Made by a program: the position numbers and the translations under genes. 64,000 nt of DNA from Phyllobacterium trifolii (lineage in GTDB: Bacteria > Pseudomonadota > Alphaproteobacteria > Rhizobiales > Rhizobiaceae). Positions 18,016 through 27,060 of this stretch are shown here, piece after piece; position 1 is the stretch's first letter, and each line of letters opens with the position of its first letter. The notes below the pieces were generated by a model. That model was given only the letters and a program-made list of their open reading frames with translations. It was not told the origin of the DNA and made no database searches. The stretch is from NCBI RefSeq assembly GCF_014192095.1, contig NZ_JACHXN010000020.1, positions 1-64,000 of the forward strand. The letters run 5' to 3'.

Positions 18016-19368
18016 ATGACAATTGAAACTGCATCAGGCGATCATCTGATCCGACAAACCGGCATGTTGAAAAGAGCTCGTTTGTCGAGCTTTATTGGCA
18101 CGGTTATCGAATGGTACGATTTTTTCATCTATGGGGCCGCCGCAGCCCTGGTCTTCGGCAAGTTATTCTTCCCGCAGTCGAGCGAACTGGCGGGGACGAT
18201 GGCAGCATTCGGTACCTTTGCCGTCGGCTTTGTGGCAAGGCCCCTCGGCGGCATCATCTTCGGACATTTCGGCGATCGGCTTGGACGGCGCACCGTGCTA
18301 GTCATCACCCTGACGGTTATGGGCGTTTCGACGTTCTTGATCGGCCTGCTGCCAACCTTCAATCAGATCGGCTTTTGGGCACCCACATTACTCATAGTGA
18401 TGCGAATTGCTCAAGGCATCGCGCTCGGGGGTGAATGGGGCGGAGCCGTCTTGATGGTCGTCGAACATGCCCCGGCAAACCAACGTGGTTGGCATAGTTC
18501 ATGGCCGCAGTTGGGTGTCCCGGCTGGATTAGTGCTTTCAACAGGTGTTATGGCACTGTTTACATCAATGCCTGTGGAGTCGTTCGAAGCGTGGGGGTGG
18601 CGGGTGCCCTTTTTGATCAGTATCTTGCTTGTCGCCGTTGGCATGTTTATCCGGCTCAGCATCGAAGAGACCCCGGTCTTTGCGGATATGGAGCAGAAGG
18701 GGGCGCTAAAGCGATTTCCTGCTCTTGAGATACTGCAAAAGAACAAGAAAACCGTACTGTTGGCGATAGGTGCGAGGTTCGCTGAAAACGGCTCCTTCTT
18801 CATTTTCAGTGTCTTTAGCATTTCCTACGCCACGAAATATCTCAACGTGAGTAAAGGCACGATACTCATGGCTGTGGTCATCGCTGCCCTTGTCACCATG
18901 GTTACGATTCCTTTGTTTGCTAGCCTGACTGACCGCTTCGGGCGTCGGCCAATATTCATGGCAGGAGCCGCGTTTACCGGGCTTTTCGCCTTTCCATTCT
19001 TTTGGCTTCTGCAAACCGGCGACCCCGTATTGATAACCCTTTCCGTTGTTCTGGCACTATCAGTCGGCTGGTCTGCCATGTATGCGCCCCAAGCTGCGTA
19101 CTTCTCTGAATTGTTCGAACCTCAGGTCAGGTATTCCGGTATGTCGATTGGGGCTCAGCTTGTAGCAATCGTGGCGGGAGGACCGTCACCCTTGATTGCA
19201 ACTGCAGCAATCGCCGCAACTGCGGGAGCTTCATGGCCCATATCCCTATGGCTGATCGGCGTCTCTCTGATCACGCTTCTGTCTCTGGCATTCGCTCCCG
19301 AAACGGCAGGCTGTGATCTTGGGATGAAAGCCTCTCCTGCACCCGGCAAAGGTTATCGTCATGGATGA
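18016..19368 (+). CDS. MHS-family MFS transporter, probable haloacid importer
   Basis: A 450-residue MFS protein with 12 hydrophobic segments. The N-terminal FIGTVIEWYDFFIYG and the loop GHFGDRLGRR mark the metabolite:H+ symporter branch; the second-half loop DRFGRRP is also present. Known haloacid permeases such as Deh4p of Burkholderia belong to this branch, and the gene follows dehI. The ATG follows AAAGGGAGGACGAA. It overlaps the dehydrogenase gene by 8 bases. Confidence 0.87.
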   Translation: MTIETASGDHLIRQTGMLKRARLSSFIGTVIEWYDFFIYGAAAALVFGKLFFPQSSELAGTMAAFGTFAVGFVARPLGGIIFGHFGDRLGRRTVLVITLTVMGVSTFLIGLLPTFNQIGFWAPTLLIVMRIAQGIALGGEWGGAVLMVVEHAPANQRGWHSSWPQLGVPAGLVLSTGVMALFTSMPVESFEAWGWRVPFLISILLVAVGMFIRLSIEETPVFADMEQKGALKRFPALEILQKNKKTVLLAIGARFAENGSFFIFSVFSISYATKYLNVSKGTILMAVVIAALVTMVTIPLFASLTDRFGRRPIFMAGAAFTGLFAFPFFWLLQTGDPVLITLSVVLALSVGWSAMYAPQAAYFSELFEPQVRYSGMSIGAQLVAIVAGGPSPLIATAAIAATAGASWPISLWLIGVSLITLLSLAFAPETAGCDLGMKASPAPGKGYRHG

Positions 19369-20401
19369 GCGTACGAGATTGCGTACTCCTGAAAAGATTG
19401 TATTTTTGGACAGGGCAAGCCTGCAGGCAAAAGTGCGGAAGCCGGAATTTCCGCATCATTGGCAAGATTATGAGACAACCGATCCGGCAGATATCGTGCT
19501 TCGCGCCCACAACGCGACAATCATAATCACAAACAAGATCCCGCTGACCAGGACCACTCTCAGTCAGTTACCTCATCTTAAGTTCGTCGCCGTGGCTGCG
19601 ACTGGAACCGACATAGTTGACATTGAAGCCTGCTCGCAGATGGGTATTTCGGTGTCGAATGTGAGAGGGTATGCCAACCATTCACTGCCCGAACATGTCT
19701 TTGCCATGATTCTTGCGCTACGGCGCAGCTTGAACTTCCATCGGGATGCGATTGAAAAAGGCGAATGGACCAGGTCGAAATTCTTTTGCCATTTTTCGCA
19801 CTCCATGCAGGAACTCGCGGGGTCGAATCTGGGCCTGATTGGCTATGGCACGTTGGGCAGGTCGGTTGCTGCTTTGGGTCGAGCCTTCAAGATGAACGTT
19901 CTGGCATTTGACGCGTCTCCCTTTCACGACAATGACGTGGCGAAAACTTCGTTCAACGGTATTCTTGAAAAGAGCGACGTGATTTCCTTGCACGTTCCAC
20001 TCACTCCTTCGACCCGGAATATGATCGGAGCCAAAGAACTTAAACGAATGAAGCGAAATGCGCTGTTGATCAATACTGCTCGAGGCGAACTGATTGACGA
20101 AAACGCCCTTTCCGCTGCACTGCAAGAGGGAATTATTGCGGGTGCAGGAATCGATGTTTTATCAATGGAACCCCCACCAGCTGACAATGCGTTGCTGCAG
20201 CTTGAACTTTTCAATCTGATTCTGACACCCCATGTTGCCTGGGCAAGCGACGAAGCGATGCAAGCGCTTGCAGACCAACTCATCGACAATATTGAGGCAG
20301 CCGTATCCGGAACTCCAACAAATCTTGTGACACCCAAGAGCACGACAGGAGGGACACTCACGCGAAGCACAAGACGCCGTTCGATTGGTGGTGAATTATA
20401 A
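19361..20401 (+). CDS. D-isomer-specific 2-hydroxyacid dehydrogenase
   Basis: This 346-residue NAD-dependent dehydrogenase has the Rossmann motif LGLIGYGTLGRS near residue 152, the catalytic Arg in NTARGELID, the Glu in GIDVLSMEPP and the His in LTPHVAWAS. It would oxidise the 2-hydroxyacid produced by DehI to the 2-oxoacid. The start overlaps the transporter end, and the stop shares one base with the next start. The last 25 residues are basic and poorly conserved. Confidence 0.9.
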   Translation: MDERTRLRTPEKIVFLDRASLQAKVRKPEFPHHWQDYETTDPADIVLRAHNATIIITNKIPLTRTTLSQLPHLKFVAVAATGTDIVDIEACSQMGISVSNVRGYANHSLPEHVFAMILALRRSLNFHRDAIEKGEWTRSKFFCHFSHSMQELAGSNLGLIGYGTLGRSVAALGRAFKMNVLAFDASPFHDNDVAKTSFNGILEKSDVISLHVPLTPSTRNMIGAKELKRMKRNALLINTARGELIDENALSAALQEGIIAGAGIDVLSMEPPPADNALLQLELFNLILTPHVAWASDEAMQALADQLIDNIEAAVSGTPTNLVTPKSTTGGTLTRSTRRRSIGGEL

Positions 20402-20640
20402 TGGGTGATCGAGCCATGCCCAGAATTCCACGCCGCTATCATCATTTTGTTTTTGGTATACTGCAATCGGGGTTAACGTGCGCGGTAGCGGCTGCAATTG
20501 CCAGTTTTCCGTTCTTGGACGAGCACAGTTTTACGCAGCACTGGATGAGTTCCTGGATGATCTCATGGGGGTTGATGCTGCCAGTTGTCGTGCTTGCCGC
20601 GCCATCCATTCGCCGCCTGACCGACAGTCTGACGAAGTAG
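20401..20640 (+). CDS. DUF2798 small membrane protein
   Basis: A 79-residue protein with two hydrophobic helices (FVFGILQSGLTCAVAAAIASF and WMISWGLMLPVVVLAAP) around a Trp-rich middle, the pattern of DUF2798. It is coupled to the dehydrogenase by a TAATG overlap. Its function is unknown; it may help transport or be a passenger of the operon. Confidence 0.75.
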   Translation: MGDRAMPRIPRRYHHFVFGILQSGLTCAVAAAIASFPFLDEHSFTQHWMSSWMISWGLMLPVVVLAAPSIRRLTDSLTK

Positions 20641-20727
20641 CATTCGTGCTCGTCATGACCCCTCTGCCTTACAGCCAAGCGCTGTCGTTTTCGTCAGTAG
20701 CATAGCCCGTTCGTATGGAGTCGGGGC

Positions 20728-20751
20728 GCCCTCCTTCACTAGAAGGAGAGC
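20728..20751. terminator. Hairpin between convergent genes
   Basis: CTCCTTC at 20731-20737 pairs with GAAGGAG at 20742-20748, with further pairs outside. It lies between the convergent DUF2798 and AhpD-like genes and may terminate both; no strong T run is present. Confidence 0.35.
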
Positions 20752-20782
20752 GTTCGGTGATGTTAGACGGGTGAGTGTGAGA

Positions 20783-21094
20783 TTAGCTTTCGGCCGGAAA
20801 CAGATGCGTGGCGTGGGTAATCGCTCCTCCAGCGCGGATGGCTGCCGAAACCAGCGCCGCCTCGGTAAGTTGCTCGTCGTTTGCACCGGCAGCGCGAGCC
20901 GCCTTCGTATGAAGTTCAATGCAATAGGGACATTGGGTTGTTAGCGCAACAGCAACCGCTATAAGCTGTTTTTGCTGTCCTGTAAGAGCTCCGTCTGCGA
21001 AGACGGCTTTGTCAAATTTCCAAAACGCATTCATTGAATCCGGGGCATTTTCGTCCAGTTTTTTCAAGCGGTTTAGATTTTTCATATCGAACAT
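20783..21094 (-). CDS. Carboxymuconolactone decarboxylase/AhpD-like protein
   Basis: This 103-residue protein has the redox motif CPYCIELH (Cys55, Cys58, His62) typical of AhpD-like peroxidase partners. The frame is open upstream to 21220, but ATG 21094 (MFDMKN) begins the conserved part. A decayed copy with closely similar codons lies at 26499-26808. It probably protects against peroxides or alkyl radicals formed in the catabolic pathways. Confidence 0.85.
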   Translation of the reverse strand: MFDMKNLNRLKKLDENAPDSMNAFWKFDKAVFADGALTGQQKQLIAVAVALTTQCPYCIELHTKAARAAGANDEQLTEAALVSAAIRAGGAITHATHLFPAES

Positions 21095-21254
21095 TTTGTG
21101 ACTGTTGAAACAGCTGCTCGGCGACCGGGGCTTGAGGTTGCCTCCGAACGTGTAGATTCTGCGGGCCGATCGACAGATTGGTGGAACAGGGGCAATGGCA
21201 CCGTGCGGCCCGGTTAACAAGAATTAGGGACCTTATAGAAAATGGAAACCTACT

Positions 21255-21485
21255 ATGATTACGCGGTCGTTCGACTTGTACCGGACCGAATACGAGGCGA
21301 AACTGTTAACATCGGGCTGGTGGTATTCCATCCAGACCGTACGGATATTCGGTTTGGGGGATTTAATTCAACTGGTGCAGACAATTGATCGTTCTGAAAA
21401 GACCCGTTATTGGTTCGAAGCCGCCCACATAGAGAAAACTGGTGGAAATATTTACTCGGGATTCAAACCTTTTATGTCGACCTGA
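21255..21485 (+). CDS. Hypothetical protein
   Basis: An open frame of 76 codons (starts MITRSFDLYRTEYEAKLL) with no recognised family. No clear ribosome site precedes the ATG. It is divergent from the AhpD-like gene. It may be a real small protein or chance. Confidence 0.3.
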   Translation: MITRSFDLYRTEYEAKLLTSGWWYSIQTVRIFGLGDLIQLVQTIDRSEKTRYWFEAAHIEKTGGNIYSGFKPFMST

Positions 21486-21816
21486 CTCAAACTCGTTTCT
21501 TGCGATGAGAAATGCTCGCTTGACATTCGAAACCACACTCAAAGCACTTCATATTGAATTGCCGGATGAATCAAAAGACAGATCGAATTGCGGATATACC
21601 AACCTTGTATGCTGCGGCCCATCCTATAGGAGACGCCTTCACGCCGGCATGTGGGGAGCAGTTTGGAAAAGCGGTTGCCGTTGCCGCTCGCGGGGCGCAA
21701 TGTAATTTTGATGCGTTGTTTCAGTAGCGTCGAGCGCTCTTAACGTCACGGATTGCGATATCATTCGCGGCATCTCGGCCGCATCAACTTAGAGCACACA
21801 GCGGAGGAATGAGTAC
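21486..21816. other. Stretch without recognisable gene
   Basis: Short frames only, none with a family resemblance or a convincing start. It probably contains the promoter of the next gene; GGAGGA at 21802-21807 is that gene's ribosome site. Confidence 0.5.
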
Positions 21817-22110
21817 ATGGTAGCCTGGATGGAAGTAACCCATGCTGACGTGTTGCGTGCTATGAAGGAGTACGACCGACTGGGGGCAGAGCGTTTTTTC
21901 TCGGAGCACGGCTTCGCCCCTACCACGACTTACGAACTGTCTTGGGAAGGACGCATTTATCCGCCAAAAGCGATCTTGGGAACAGCCTATGAGTTCGCAA
22001 CCGGCCAGCGACTTGCCTCGAGTGACTTCGAGGGTGGGAAAACTGGCGCTGTGAAGGTGCTTGGACAATTAGGATTCATCGTCAAGGAGAAGCTACCGCC
22101 AGCTAGGTAA
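21817..22110 (+). CDS. Stand-alone ScoMcrA-like N-terminal head domain
   Basis: The 97-residue protein matches the head domain found at the N-terminus of ScoMcrA-type methyl/phosphorothioate-dependent HNH nucleases: HADVLRAMKEYDRLG, then RFFSEHGF, then YPPKAILGTAYEFATGQ and FEGGKTGAVKVLGQLGF. Nuclease and sulfur-binding domains are absent; the frame closes soon after the domain. A good GGAGGA precedes the ATG by 8 bases, and a hairpin follows the stop, so it looks like a complete small gene. Function on its own is unknown. Confidence 0.65.
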   Translation: MVAWMEVTHADVLRAMKEYDRLGAERFFSEHGFAPTTTYELSWEGRIYPPKAILGTAYEFATGQRLASSDFEGGKTGAVKVLGQLGFIVKEKLPPAR

Positions 22111-22148
22111 GACGGCGCTATCGTCAGGGTCGATAGCTCGCCTGTCTT
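22109..22148 (+). terminator. Hairpin after the McrA-head gene
   Basis: AAGAC at 22109-22113 and CTATCG at 22118-22123 pair with CGATAG at 22131-22136 and GTCTT at 22144-22148. The position directly after the stop fits a terminator, but the T run is short. Confidence 0.4.
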
Positions 22149-22539
22149 GACGATTCCCGTTATCTTGAGGTGAGTGCAGTTGTAGCTACCAGCTGGTTGC
22201 TCGTGTCCATTTCCGCCCCACAGTGGGTATTCTGCTCGTGGCAAAAGGAATCCAGTTGACAAACTATGACGTCGCCGCGGTGGCTATTTCATGCAGTTTT
22301 TCCGTGTGGATCGTCTCACCTCGGACCATGGCGAAGGGTCGGCCGTCGACGCTGTCCCGTTGAGCCTCCAGATGCAAGTATTTGTCCCTGGTCTTCGCTG
22401 AGGGAGTTCGGCGTCAACGCCATAGCTGTTCCAGCCAGGAGAAAGAGCGATTGCGACCCGTTGTATCCGCAATGTCGGAATGCCTCAGGAGGTCCGATGG
22501 CAGGGAAGGGCCGTGCGGACCGCCCTCTGGAAAGCTCCT

Positions 22540-22870
22540 GTCCAAAACGATATTCGATCCCCGATACAGACATCATCGTCCAGGATGCCGTCGACAGTTA
22601 GGTTCTCCCCGAACTGACCCGACTCCATCGGATCGCGCGAAAGGAACTGTTCCCAGAACCGGTAGGACTGAAGCTGATAGACGAGAACCGCCCGCTGTTC
22701 GCCGCCATGACCTTCAATACCCCGCGCTTGCTCATCACCATCGATGTTTAGATGCCTTGCCATCACCCGGCCGCCTACTGGGGCTTTCCAGATTGCGGTG
22801 CGGATCATTCGACCGTTTGCGATCATCTCTCGGTCGGCCAACGTCCACGGAACGCAGATGGGACGTCGGT
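22540..22870 (-). pseudogene. MOSC-domain protein, decayed N-terminal part
   Basis: Minus-strand text ARHLNIDGDEQARGIEGHGG, QRAVLVYQLQSYRFWEQFL and GQFGENLTVDGILDDDVCIG matches the MOSC gene at 51372-51823. The N-terminus is in another frame (LRSVDVGRPR near 22865), and after CIGDRISF the family similarity ends. The rest of the fusion protein (FAD/NAD and 2Fe-2S domains) is missing. It faces away from the hydrolase at 23126, exactly as its relative faces the hydrolase at 52083. From 22149 to 22539 I see no gene. Confidence 0.75.
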
Positions 22871-23037
22871 CTATTTTCCTGCCTGATTCATCACGAATCT
22901 GCGCCGCTCAGAACTTATCACGTCTTGAAGCGACATCATCGATTTCCAAAAACTTCAACATTGATTTCCCATTTCGAAACAGACTTCGCCTCGGCCCTCT
23001 GTTAGCTTGTTTTATGGGGCATTAGGCAACTTACATT

Positions 23038-23108
23038 ATAACCTCACAAAAGCATCTTGACCGGTTATCCTATTGTTGCAACCTGTTACACATCTTTAGG
23101 ACGGTTAC
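23038..23108. promoter_or_regulatory. Double operator GTAACC-N19-GGTTAC before hydrolase 1
   Basis: Two pairs are seen: ATAACC 23038-23043 with GGTTAT 23063-23068 (19-bp gap), and GCAACC 23078-23083 with GGTTAC 23103-23108 (19-bp gap). A -35-like TTGACC at 23057-23062 directly abuts the inner GGTTAT, as in the copy at 52000-52071. The last half-site ends 17 bp before the hydrolase start, so binding would block transcription. Confidence 0.6.
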
Positions 23109-23125
23109 AGCGAAGGATGAAGCCG

Positions 23126-24028
23126 ATGACCAGGGTGCGTTTCCATAAAGTTGATGTCCACGGCTTGGGTGTCTTTTATCGTGAGGCTGGCGACCGGTCG
23201 AAACCGACGATCCTATTGCTTCATGGCTTCCCGAGTGCCAGTCACATGTTTCGTGATCTCATTCCCGCCCTGGCTGACACGTTCCATCTGGTCGCCCCGG
23301 ACCTGCCGGGCTTCGGCCAAACCGACTTGCGCCCGCACGTGGAGTTTACCTACTCGTTCGACAGTCTCGCCAGGGTCATCGACCGCTTCTCCGAGGTAAT
23401 CGGTCTAAAGCTCTTTGCCATCTACGTATTCGACTATGGCGCGCCGACAGGCTTTCGGATCGCATGCTGGCATCCGGATCGCGTCACCGGCATCATCGCC
23501 CAGAATGGAAACGCCTATGAAGAACGCTTGAGCGAGGGCTGGAACCCGATCCAGGCCTACTGGAACGAACCGTCTGAAAACAACCGCCTGCGTGCGTTCC
23601 TCTCACCCGAGACCACGGTTTGGCAGTACACGCACGGCCTGCCGGAGAGCATGAAGGAACGCGTCTCACCGGACGGCTACTCGCTGGACAACTACTATCT
23701 CGCGCGTCCCGGTGCAGACGAGGCCCAGCTCGATCTCTTCGGTGACTACAAGAGCAACGTGGCGCTCTATCCGGATTTCGAAAACTACTTCCGCACTCGC
23801 AAGCAGCCGTTCCTGGCGGTGTGGGGAAAGAACGATCCGTTTTTTCTCCCGGCCGGCGCCGAAGCGTTCAAGCGCGACATGCCGGCAGCCGTCGTCCGCT
23901 TCTACGACACCGGCCATTTCGCGCTGGAGACGCACTTTGAGGAGATCGCACGCGATATCAAGAACTTCTTGACGCCAGCGGCAGGCACAGCGCGTGATCA
24001 GAGCAACCCATCAGAGAAAGGAATATGA
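23126..24028 (+). CDS. Alpha/beta hydrolase with Asp nucleophile (hydrolase 1)
   Basis: This 300-residue protein belongs to the epoxide hydrolase/haloalkane dehalogenase type. The oxyanion HGFPSASHMF lies near residue 33, the nucleophile Asp103 is in YVFDYGAPTG, the acid is probably Asp237 (WGKNDPFF) and the base is His264 (TGHFALETH). The start was set at 23126 because the paralogues at 44442 and 52083 begin at the same point. It is 2 bases upstream of the haloalkane dehalogenase gene and shares its operator. It may hydrolyse an epoxide, ester or halide; the two cap regions give no more detail. Confidence 0.85.
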   Translation: MTRVRFHKVDVHGLGVFYREAGDRSKPTILLLHGFPSASHMFRDLIPALADTFHLVAPDLPGFGQTDLRPHVEFTYSFDSLARVIDRFSEVIGLKLFAIYVFDYGAPTGFRIACWHPDRVTGIIAQNGNAYEERLSEGWNPIQAYWNEPSENNRLRAFLSPETTVWQYTHGLPESMKERVSPDGYSLDNYYLARPGADEAQLDLFGDYKSNVALYPDFENYFRTRKQPFLAVWGKNDPFFLPAGAEAFKRDMPAAVVRFYDTGHFALETHFEEIARDIKNFLTPAAGTARDQSNPSEKGI

Positions 24029-24029
24029 C

Positions 24030-24941
24030 ATGATTTCTTCAGCATTTCCGTATCAGAAGAAGCGGCAGCGGGTCCACGGCCACGACATGGCCTATGTGGA
24101 AGTGGGGGATGGCGACCCGATCGTGCTGCTGCACGGCAATCCCACCTCTTCCTATCTCTGGCGCAACATCGTGCCCTATCTGGAGCCACTCGGCCGCTGC
24201 ATCATTCCCGACCTGATCGGCATGGGCGACTCTGACAAGCTACCCGGTAGCGGACCTGGCACCTATCGCTTCATCGAGCACCGCCACTATCTCGAGACTC
24301 TATTGGAGGCCCTCGAGGTGCGCAAGAGCGTCACCCTCGTTGTCCATGACTGGGGCTCTGCGCTCGGTTTTGACTGGGCCAATCGACATCGCGACGCCGT
24401 GAAGGGCATCGCGTTCATGGAAGCGATCGTCGCACCACAGGGTGCAGACCATTGGGACGCGATGGGCATGCGTGATGCGCTTGTTGCGCTGCGTTCTGGA
24501 GCCGGCGAGCAAATGGTGCTGGAGAACAATTATTTCATCGAAGAAATCCTTCCCAACGCGATCCTGCGCGACCTCTCCGACGCAGAGATGGAGGAGTATC
24601 GGCGTCCGTTCATGCGACGCGGTGAGGACCGGCGGCCGACGCTGACGTGGCCGCGGCAAATCCCCATCGATGGCGATCCCGCTGACGTGACGCAGATCGT
24701 TAAAGAATATGCTGCATGGCTGGGGACGACCGATATCCCCAAGCTCTTCTTCAAGGTGGAACCGGGTGCAATCCTGGTCAATCCGGATCTGGTCGGTCTC
24801 GTGCGCAGCTGGCCGAACTTGACCGAGGTGAAGGTCTCAGGCATCCATTTTGTCCAAGAGGATTCGCCGGACGAGATCGGAACGGCCATCGTTGACTGGA
24901 TGGCCAGAATGGCTGAGTTGCAATTCCACCGCGCAAAATGA
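24030..24941 (+). CDS. Haloalkane dehalogenase, LinB-like (HLD-II)
   Basis: This 303-residue enzyme has the complete subfamily II catalytic set: Asn37 (HGNPTSSYLW), Asp107-Trp108 (VVHDWGSALGFDWA), Glu131 (FMEAI) and His273 (GIHFVQEDSPDEIG). Long identical stretches with LinB from lindane degraders are evident (IGMGDSDK, RRPTLTWPRQIPI). It hydrolyses carbon-halogen bonds to alcohol and halide in the cytoplasm. AGAAAGGA precedes ATG 24030. Co-transcription with hydrolase 1 from the double operator is likely. The natural substrate is unknown; chlorinated or brominated alkanes and cycloalkanes are typical. Confidence 0.92.
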   Translation: MISSAFPYQKKRQRVHGHDMAYVEVGDGDPIVLLHGNPTSSYLWRNIVPYLEPLGRCIIPDLIGMGDSDKLPGSGPGTYRFIEHRHYLETLLEALEVRKSVTLVVHDWGSALGFDWANRHRDAVKGIAFMEAIVAPQGADHWDAMGMRDALVALRSGAGEQMVLENNYFIEEILPNAILRDLSDAEMEEYRRPFMRRGEDRRPTLTWPRQIPIDGDPADVTQIVKEYAAWLGTTDIPKLFFKVEPGAILVNPDLVGLVRSWPNLTEVKVSGIHFVQEDSPDEIGTAIVDWMARMAELQFHRAK

Positions 24942-25056
24942 GTTTTTGTCAGGGGGCACGTCGCCTATACCGAGCAGGCGGCGCGGATCACGCTTTCGCC
25001 CATTGGTTCATTTGCATTTCAAATGTAACCCTTTCGGACTTGCCGCGAATAAGGAG

Positions 25057-25601
25057 ATGAACGGAGTGCAGTCCGTCGAAACGCACCTGAAACAATTGAT
25101 GCTCGCAAGCCTGGATGGCGATGCACGTAGCTATGCCATTCTTTTGAATGACGTCGCAAAGCATCTTCGTTTTTATTTTCGGCAGCGCCTTCCAGATGCA
25201 CATAAAGGCGACGCAGACGATCTTGTGCAGGAGACGCTGATGGCGTTGCATGCGCGGCGGGCGACATATGAAACGGACCTGCCTTTCTCCGCCTGGCTGC
25301 ATGCAATCGGGCGCTTTAAGCTGATCGATCATTTCCGGCGCAATCGCATTCGAGCAACGGTACCGCTCGACGATATGGAATATCTGGTTGCGCATGACCA
25401 GGTCCGGTGTGAGAGCCGACTATATGGACGTGGAGGAGCTGCTGCAAACGGATCCTGAGAAATCGCTCACCCTCATCTACCGCACCAATGAATGCCAGTC
25501 CATCGCCGAGGTCGCGCAGAATACCGGACTGTCGGAATCCTCGGTCTAAATGGCATACAGGGAATAAAGGCTATCGCCAATAAACTGGAAGGACGTGCGA
25601 T
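25057..25601 (+). pseudogene. ECF-type sigma factor pseudogene
   Basis: Regions 1-2 are intact (ADDLVQETLMALHARRATYE, then WLHAIGRFKLIDHFRR). After AHDQV near 25405 the frame shifts; region 4 continues in another frame as DVEELLQTDPEKSL and IAEVAQNTGLSESSV, then a stop, and a third piece reads IKAIANKLEGRA up to 25601. Thus at least two frameshifts or stops. AAGGAG touches ATG 25057; GTG 25066 is better spaced. It precedes an anti-sigma gene that is also broken. Confidence 0.8.
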
Positions 25602-26205
25602 GACGACCAATGTTCTGATCGTACGCCTGGCCGGCGATTTGAAACTGGTATCCCCTACCGCCGCGCTTCAACGTTTCTGTATCGGGCTTGGCACCAAGAT
25701 TGGGATTTCAACCATTTTCATGCTCGTCTGGCTCCGGGCCTCGCCCCGATCTCATAGCAGCGGCCGACACCATACCGTTCTGGTTAAAGCTTGCCTACAC
25801 ATTGGCGCTCGCGCTTGCAGGTGCCTCGGCAGTCAAGTGCATCGCCTATCCACTTGGCAGCGTGCGGTTCAGCACTGTCCTGTTCATTGCGACAGTCGGG
25901 ACTATTTGCTTTCCGGTGTCCAACTGGCCATGACACCCGCTTTAATAATTGCCGGCCACACCAAAGGTGTGTACGTTCTATATTGCAATGTTATCGGTCC
26001 CTTTGCTGGCGGGAAATATCTGGATCCTGCGAGGGCATGCGCGCACGCGCCCAACCAAGGCCATGGCGATCGCCCTACTGATTTATTCGTTCACTGCGAC
26101 GAGCGCGCGATGCCCTTTGTCGCCATCTGGTACACGCTGGGCGTTGTGATCCGAGGATTAGCCGGTGCTTTTATGGGTCGGTTAATACTCAGATGGCGAC
26201 TCTAT
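25600..26205 (+). pseudogene. NrsF (DUF1109) anti-sigma factor pseudogene
   Basis: Pieces in three frames follow the NrsF pattern: MTTNVLIVRLAGDLKLVSP from 25600, then GPRPDLIAAADTIPFWLKLA in the next frame, then FYIAMLSVPLLAGNIWILRG, and finally PFVAIWYTLGVVIRGL. All six membrane segments can be traced but not in one frame. NrsF binds SigF-type ECF sigma factors in the membrane; here both partners are dead. From 26206 to 26498 I see no gene. Confidence 0.75.
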
Positions 26206-26498
26206 TTCGCCTCAGAACGATGCAGCCATTTCGCCAGATTTTGCCGGTGGTGATGAGAGTAGAGCAATAACCGCTTCCGGAGGTCAATGTCATTCATTAC
26301 CAACCAACAGCCGATCATTGCGTTGTTAAATGTCCTCTCTGTCAATCGGCACGCAGATTCTACACGTTCGAGGAGGCAACCTCACGTCCACGTCGCCGCC
26401 GAGCGGCTGTTTCAACAATCACGCTGACGTGATGACGTATCAACCCCGCCCAAACACCGAATATTGAATGCGTGCTGCATGCAATACAGGAGTACAAA

Positions 26499-26808
26499 AT
26501 GTTCGATATTAAAAATCTGAGCCGCTTGATAAAGCTGGGGGAAACACCGGAATCGATGAATGCGTTCTGGAAATTTGACAAAGCGGTCTTCGCGGACGGG
26601 GCTCTTACAACCCTGCAATAACAGCTTATGACGGTCGCTGTCGCGCTAACAACCCAATGTCTTTTTTGCATTTGAAGTTTATACAAAGGCGGCTCGCGCT
26701 GCCGGAGCAAATGACGAGCAATTAACCCAGGCAACGCTGGTTTCAGCAGCCATCCGCGCTGGGAGAGCGATCACCCACGCGACACATCTGTTCCCGGACG
26801 AAAGCTGA
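26499..26808 (+). pseudogene. AhpD-like pseudogene, copy of 20783-21094
   Basis: The start MFDIKNLSRLIKLGETPESM, then NAFWKFDKAVFADGAL, closely matches the intact gene. It has a TAA in frame at about 26620, a frameshift near 26675, and the CxxC is damaged (CLFCI then stop). The C-terminal part, ending ITHATHLFPDES, is kept. Confidence 0.85.
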
Positions 26809-27060
26809 ACGGGTCCACCGCGGTCTCGACGTCGAGAAACGTGTGATCGAGTCTGGCGGTCAAGTCGACATTTTCGAATCCATCTCTGAGCTTGATATTC
26901 CTCTGATCTTTAAGCCATTGATCTCGGCGCTTGGTTTCTGTCTGCCGGCGCCGTTACTCCGAATCATGGTAACCACCCTGTCAGCCGGCCGTTGGATGAA
27001 GGCAGTCCGATCGGTGTCCTCCAGCAACGTGATGGTTCCTGCGACTGTCACGTCAGCCTC

